This document shows, piece by piece, positions 34,177-38,743 of a stretch of 38,743 nucleotides of DNA (the first letter of the stretch is position 1; each line of letters begins with the position of its first letter). A program made the translations under genes and the position numbers. The notes beneath the pieces are model-generated. The model had not been told where the DNA came from. It ran no database searches and was given only the letters and a program-made list of their open reading frames with translations. The DNA comes from Silene noctiflora. Taxonomy: Eukaryota > Streptophyta > Magnoliopsida > Caryophyllales > Caryophyllaceae. The stretch lies in assembly GCA_009801015.1 (NCBI GenBank), contig VHZZ01005193.1, positions 4,147 to 42,889 on the forward strand. The letters are read 5' to 3'.

Positions 34177-34946
34177 TGTTAAAAAAAAGAATCGATAATA
34201 GTTGAGGATGTCGTACGCCGATTGCCTCAATTCTCAATGTTTTGCCGTGACCATTGAACAAATGTACAATAATTAGGTACATGTAACTATGTGACTATGC
34301 GAGTAGACACTAGCAGAGCTGATAATCGCATCGGTCGGGTCGGGTCGGGTCGGGTCACGTCGGCGCATATCGAGTTCAGGGTCATATCAGGTCGTGATTA
34401 CATTCGGTTCGGGTTTGGATCGGGTTAGTCAGATCAATTGATATCTCGGGTTCGGGTTTGAGTTGGTGACTGTATCGGGTCATCGTCGAGTTGGGATATT
34501 AACGAGTTTGTTATTGAGTTGGGTCACTAATAAGGGTCAGATCGAGTCATTTGTGTTTGTGATAGATTTTGATTGGTTTGACTCCTCAATTCATGACCGA
34601 TTCTGATTATTAAACTAGTTGAAGAGTTGATACGTGGATCAAGGCGGTGGCGTATATTTGATGACATGCTACCCTGAATAAGGTCTTAAAAGATGATGCG
34701 ACAGTTTTACAGTTTACTAATAAAGACGTTAAAATGCGCTTTTGACTCATTAAGCGACCTTATAACGTGTTATTGGTTGATTGACGACGTTACAATGAGA
34801 TGAGAAGTGATGAAATGTGGTATTTTGCATCGAGGATTGTTAATAAGTCGTCTTGGAAGGTTGTGTACAGCATACGAGTCAGAAGTTGTTTCAGAATGTA
34901 ACGTTTAATATCGAAAGAGTTCTTTGCATGAACCTCGTAGTTCATA
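34177..34946. repeat. Direct duplication, copy A (about 770 bp)
   Basis: Starts TGTTAAAAAAAAGAATCG and ends GCATGAACCTCGTAGTTCATA. It matches 35263-35945 in the same orientation, start-to-start offset 1086 bp. Inside is a (GTCGG)n block at 34332-34357 followed by degenerate GGGTC words to about 34550. There is no gene. Confidence 0.85.
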
Positions 34947-35262
34947 GTAGACCTGGCAAACAGATCGGGTGGTGCCGGGTTCATGTCCGTGTCACAAGTA
35001 AACGGGTCACAAACCCCGCAATCCAAACCCGGCCCAATTAAATATCGCGTCGTGTTCGTGTCGACCTACTTACATAAATGGGTCATCAAGTCTCAACCCT
35101 GATCCGTTAATTTCGTGTCGTGTGCTCGTGTCATGTCCATGTTTGTAAAGTTTAAGTATATTTATGCGATGGAGGATCAAGAAAAATTAGGATTAATATG
35201 GTAAACAGGTCATTCGTATCGGTTCATGTTTAGAGAGCTCAACCCAAATAAATATGGTGTCG
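34947..35262. repeat. CGGGTC/CGTGTC-rich repeat between the duplication copies
   Basis: Begins TAGACCTGGCAAACAGATCG and is dense in GGGTC, CGTGTC and CATGTCC words, a dispersed non-coding repeat style common in plants. It is absent after copy B. No gene. Confidence 0.5.
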
Positions 35263-35945
35263 TGTTAAAAAAAAGAATCGATAATAGTTGAGGACGATGT
35301 CGTACGCCGATGGCCTCAATTCTCAATGTTTTGCCGTGACCGTTGAAGAAATGTACAATAATTAGGTACATGTAACTATGTGAGTAAACAGTTAGAGGTG
35401 GCAATTGGGTCAGTCGGTTCGGGTCCTATCGGGCCGTGCTTACATTCGGGACGGGGTCGGTTCGTTGTCGGGTCGGGTCATTCATATAGAGTTGTTGGAT
35501 CCGGTCGTCCTCGAGTCGGGTTATTATCGGGTTTGTTATTGAGTCGGGTCACTATCCGGTCGGATCGGGTCATTTGTGTTTGTGATAGGTTTTGCTTGGT
35601 TTGGCTCCTCAATTCATTATCGATTCGATTTTTTAATTATTTAACTAGTTGGAGAGTTGATACGTGGTTTAAGGCGATGGTGTATATTTGATGACATGGC
35701 ACCCTGACAATGTACTAAAGACGCTAAAACGCGATTTTGGCTCATTAAGCGACCTTATTGTAACGTGTTATTCGGTTGATTGACGTCGTTACAATGAGAC
35801 AGGAAGTAATGAAATGTGGTATTTTGTATCAGTGATTGTTAATAACTTGTCTTGGAAGGTTGTGTAGAGTATACGAGTCAGAAGTAGTTTTAAAATGTAA
35901 CGTTTAATATCGAAAGAATTCTTTGCATGAACCTTGTAGTTCATA
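35263..35945. repeat. Direct duplication, copy B (about 683 bp)
   Basis: Homologous to 34177-34946 with small indels, for example a 3-base insertion after GTTGAGGA and a shorter middle section near 35705. Its GGGTC-rich section is at about 35410-35570. Confidence 0.85.
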
Positions 35946-36524
35946 ATTAGAGATTTCAAGGTGAGATTATGTAATTGTTAATATATGACGAAAAATAAAT
36001 ACTTTTGTCGACTATTTGTTTGTTTCAGTAAATAACCGTATTCCAAATACATTAAAACAATACTTTGAAAATATAAAATTTAAAATTTGAGTAATAAAAT
36101 ATAATGTTTTCACATTTAATTATCAAGATAAAACGTATTTGAGTTTCAAAATCCGAAATTTGAATTTTCAAAGTTGGCACCAAGGTAAAGAATAGAATTT
36201 CTAGCATTGTCGTCTAGTCGAAAATTGAATATTCGGGTCAGTTGCGGGTCAAGAAAGCTCGGGTAATGTTCGGGTCAACTCGGGTCACATTCGGGTGATG
36301 TAGTTCAGGTCAATTTCGGGTCGGGCAATCAGGACGGGTTGCTTTTGTCAGGTCTACATGTGAGTAAGTGACTACTAGAGGTGTACACAGGCCGGGGCTG
36401 CAGGATTAGGCCCTGAACCGGCCCTTGGGAGAGGCAGGCTTGGCTGCATGGCTAGGTCGGGCCAGGCCCGTGACTGGAGCAGGACGGGCTGGTCTAGGTT
36501 CATTGAGTTAGGTTCTAAAATCGT
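35946..36524. repeat. Gene-free stretch with GGGTC and GGCC-rich repeats
   Basis: AT-rich to about 36220, then GGGTC words (36233-36350), then a GGCC-rich block (36390-36500) of the style GGCCGGGGC...GGGCCAGGCCCGTG. No gene. Confidence 0.5.
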
Positions 36525-37025
36525 CGTTTTAATACCACTTTGTAACACCCTTATTCACCAAGGAGCCTTTAGCAAGACCTTCCTTAGCAAATGGGAGGGT
36601 TACCATCTCGGTTACCCGAGGCAGTACGCATCAAACCAAACATCATGAAACAAGTTTATATTCCAAAACTGTATCAAAACTATATCAACTATAACCAAGT
36701 CTCAAAATCTCAAACTAGTTGAAGACTCGTCCCAAACACCTCTGACCCAGCTAGCCAGCTCAACAAGACCTGTCAGGAAATATCAAATGGATCACCGCAA
36801 ATTGGAAAAGAGCTTAAGGTTAGTCTTAAAAATACGAATGATCACAATTACATAAATGCATCATAAGAACAAGTTACACACACACTCCACAGCCCGATGG
36901 CAGCATCGCAACACCGCTACCAATAACCGGACTGCAGCCCGATGGTACTCGCATCGCAACACAGAGTTGTATTCACACTTCAAGCCCAAAGGGCATTCGT
37001 GCGAGGGGACGTGTTAGAATATAAA
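36525..37025 (-). mobile_element. 3' part of a minus-strand gypsy-type 5' LTR plus primer site
   Basis: On the minus strand the LTR ends GGGTGTTACA at 36541, followed after three bases by TGGTATTAAAACG (36537-36525), a decayed Met-tRNA primer site. It is therefore a 5' LTR whose internal part has been lost or replaced by the GGCC-rich repeat. On the other side it is cut at 37025 by the next LTR. A GCCCGATGG...GCATCGCAACAC phrase is repeated at about 36893 and 36938. Confidence 0.7.
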
Positions 37026-38317
37026 TGTAACACCCCCATACTCCGAGGCACCTTACCAAGGACTACCTCCGAATAAAAGGATGCTACCATTCGGTTTCCC
37101 GAGGCAGTGAACATCATAGTAACAATAAAGAAACATTATTAATATAAATATAAATATAATTTAATGTGATAACAACTCTCTCCATAAAACAGCGTACAAA
37201 GCCAAACTGAAATGAAAGTGATAACTAAGCAAAAGTCTGCGAAAGCTAATATAACCCGTGAGACTCCACCCTACTAACCCCGCCGCGCAGTCAACAACCA
37301 TCATCGTCATTACCTGCTAAATTAACTGCTCACCATCACCGAATGGATCACCATAGTTTTTAAAACATTAATCGAGGTTAGTCAACTGAACAACTATATA
37401 CAATAACAATGTAAACACAATGCAACAGTACCACACCACCACCATCATCACCATCACCACACCACATCGCAAGTAGCCGACTACACACCAAAGTATGTAG
37501 CCCTACCAGCGAAAGACCGCAACCAATCACCTAAACCACCCACAATAGCCCAAGTCCCTTAATGTGCACATCCCCCCTACGCTGAGAGAACGCAGGAGGC
37601 GAACAATTGGGGTGGGACCACCTCTCACAATGGCTCACAAACAATATCACAATCACAATACCGATCACACCCAACTCCAACATCCACCACAGCAACTCTG
37701 CCATCACAATCATAGAATCATATCATAAAGCACAGTACAATACCATCACATTAGTACGCATACAGTTATACAGTCAACTGAGTAAGAAATCCTACCTTAA
37801 TCAGCAAATTCAGGAACAAGCAAGTGGTCAAAATGCCTCTTCTATGAAATCTCCTCCTATAACGAATCAAATCATACAATAAGACACAATTCCCTCCAAA
37901 AACCCCCATATCAGAAATTAGGGTTTCAACAACACGCTTAAAGACTCGATTAAAGACTTACCCTTACGATTACGGTCTTAAGATGCGTAAAACTCCCAAT
38001 AAATCGATAAAGACACGCCGCGGAATGAAGAAATAGACGGAGGAGCAGTAAATGATGTCTAGGTTTTGTTTAGAAAGCGAAATAATGATTTACTGCTTCT
38101 CGTTCTAATATTTATACTTTCCGCTAAAAACCCGATACGAACCGGACACTCGGTCGAGTGCAGTGCACTCGACCGAGTGCAGGCCACTCGACCGAGTGCA
38201 TGCCACTCGACCGAGTTCCCCATTTCCAGAACATTGATAGATTGACACTACTGGGCACTCCGTCGAGTACCCTGTACTCTACCGAGTGTCCCTATACTAA
38301 AAATACCGAGTATTACA
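37026..38317 (-). mobile_element. Chromovirus-type 3' LTR (1292 bp), inserted in another LTR
   Basis: Read on the minus strand it starts TGTAATACTCGG at 38317 and ends GGGGGTGTTACA at 37026. It is preceded by a polypurine tract (AAGGAAAGAAGAC, 38330-38318) and the inverted motif GAACTTCGGGGACGAAGTTC. A TATA box (TATAAATA, minus strand 38116-38109) follows the palindrome array by about 31 bp. A CAC/CAT-rich microsatellite lies at about 37432-37470. The five bases left of it (ATAAA, 37021-37025) are one half of the expected target duplication. Confidence 0.85.
38148..38287. repeat. Palindromic array in the U3 of the minus-strand LTR, six units at 19-bp period
   Basis: Four exact units start at 38148, 38167, 38186 and 38205, all 19 bp apart. 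After a gap come two degenerate units at 38257 (ACTCCGTCGAGT) and 38276 (ACTCTACCGAGT), again 19 bp apart. The array lies directly upstream of the LTR TATA box. Confidence 0.95.
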
Positions 38318-38477
38318 GTCTTCTTTCCTTAAAAATGAACTTCGTCCCCGAAGTTCAAACCATACAAACAAAGACAACACTAAAACTGATAACACTACTA
38401 CATGACCAAAACATGACTCAACTCATCCCGACTAGACTTGAAACAAAATCAAACTTAACTCAAAACTTGACTCAATC

Positions 38478-38743
38478 TTATAGAAAAACTATAGAAAAAC
38501 ATATGCGATCATCTCCTACCCCCTTAAAAAAGATAATGTTACGTCCCCATAACCAACCATACCTGCTCAAATAGATGCGGGTACCACTCCCTCATCTTAT
38601 CCTCAGCTTCCCAAGTCGCTTCCTCAACGTGTTATGATTGGTCCAAAGTACTTTCAGCAACACGGTTTCACTATTTCTGGTCTTTCGCACCTTACGGTCC
38701 AAGATTTCCTTTGCTACCTCTACATAAGTCAAAGACTCATCCA
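38478..38743 (-). pseudogene. Gypsy pol C-terminus with chromodomain, frameshifted
   Basis: The minus strand from the window edge encodes an integrase-tail chromodomain (YVEVAKEILDRKVRKTRN, then VLLKVLW). After about 38633 the frame is broken by two extra bases (an AC repeat). The conserved end (EEATWEAED, MREWYPHLFEQ) continues in another frame to a stop at 38478. Such a domain at this position marks a chromovirus of the Tekay/Del type. The rest of pol lies right of the window. Confidence 0.8.

Noticed and set aside
34790-35026. 78-codon minus-strand frame as the missing FRS N-terminal exon.
   Set aside because: It has no FAR1 zinc-finger residues and lies in duplicated repeat sequence.

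Overview
The window is nuclear DNA from a flowering plant. It holds intron-rich genes with plant-typical proteins, a Pol III tRNA gene with a T-run terminator, and many LTR elements, MITEs and SINE-like repeats. Several miniature elements end in the CTCCGT(CCC) style and the CTCCGTA word recurs, which is common in Caryophyllales. That order-level placement is inference, not proof.

Layout. 1-5377 is the 3' part of a + strand LTR retrotransposon: an Athila ORF1-like reading frame with one in-frame stop, non-coding sequence, a polypurine tract and a 1625-bp LTR (TGTAATACCC...TGTTACA). It sits inside a decayed minus-strand Copia element (5378-7173). A second Copia-like LTR and gene-free repeat sequence fill 7431-10474. 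The genic core follows. A complete BIG1/BIG4-type SEC7 ARF-GEF lies at 10511-22857 (+, 11 exons, 1726 aa, intron 1 apparently GC-AG). A complete HMG-CoA reductase lies at 25141-28688 (+, 5 exons, 569 aa). A tRNA-Ile(UAU)-like gene is at 30314-30387 (-). The two 3' exons of a FAR1-RELATED SEQUENCE gene are at 31150-33872 (-). The right end holds a direct duplication (about 0.7 kb per copy) and two nested minus-strand chromovirus-type LTRs (36541-37025 and 37026-38317). A chromodomain pol remnant runs off the window edge.

The genes do not form a pathway. BIG acts in trans-Golgi vesicle traffic, HMGR is the rate-limiting mevalonate enzyme on the ER, and FRS proteins are transposase-derived transcription regulators. 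From memory, Arabidopsis BIG1 and FRS5/FRS9 are near neighbours on chromosome 4, so the BIG-FRS pairing may be ancestral microsynteny.

Most unusual structure: arrays of a 12-bp palindrome (ACTCG-RY-CGAGT) repeated every 19-21 bp. They lie in the U3 of two differently organised LTRs on opposite strands and again on both sides of the Athila ORF1-like frame. Also notable is an 80-bp tandem duplication that copies the HMGR intron-1 splice donor.
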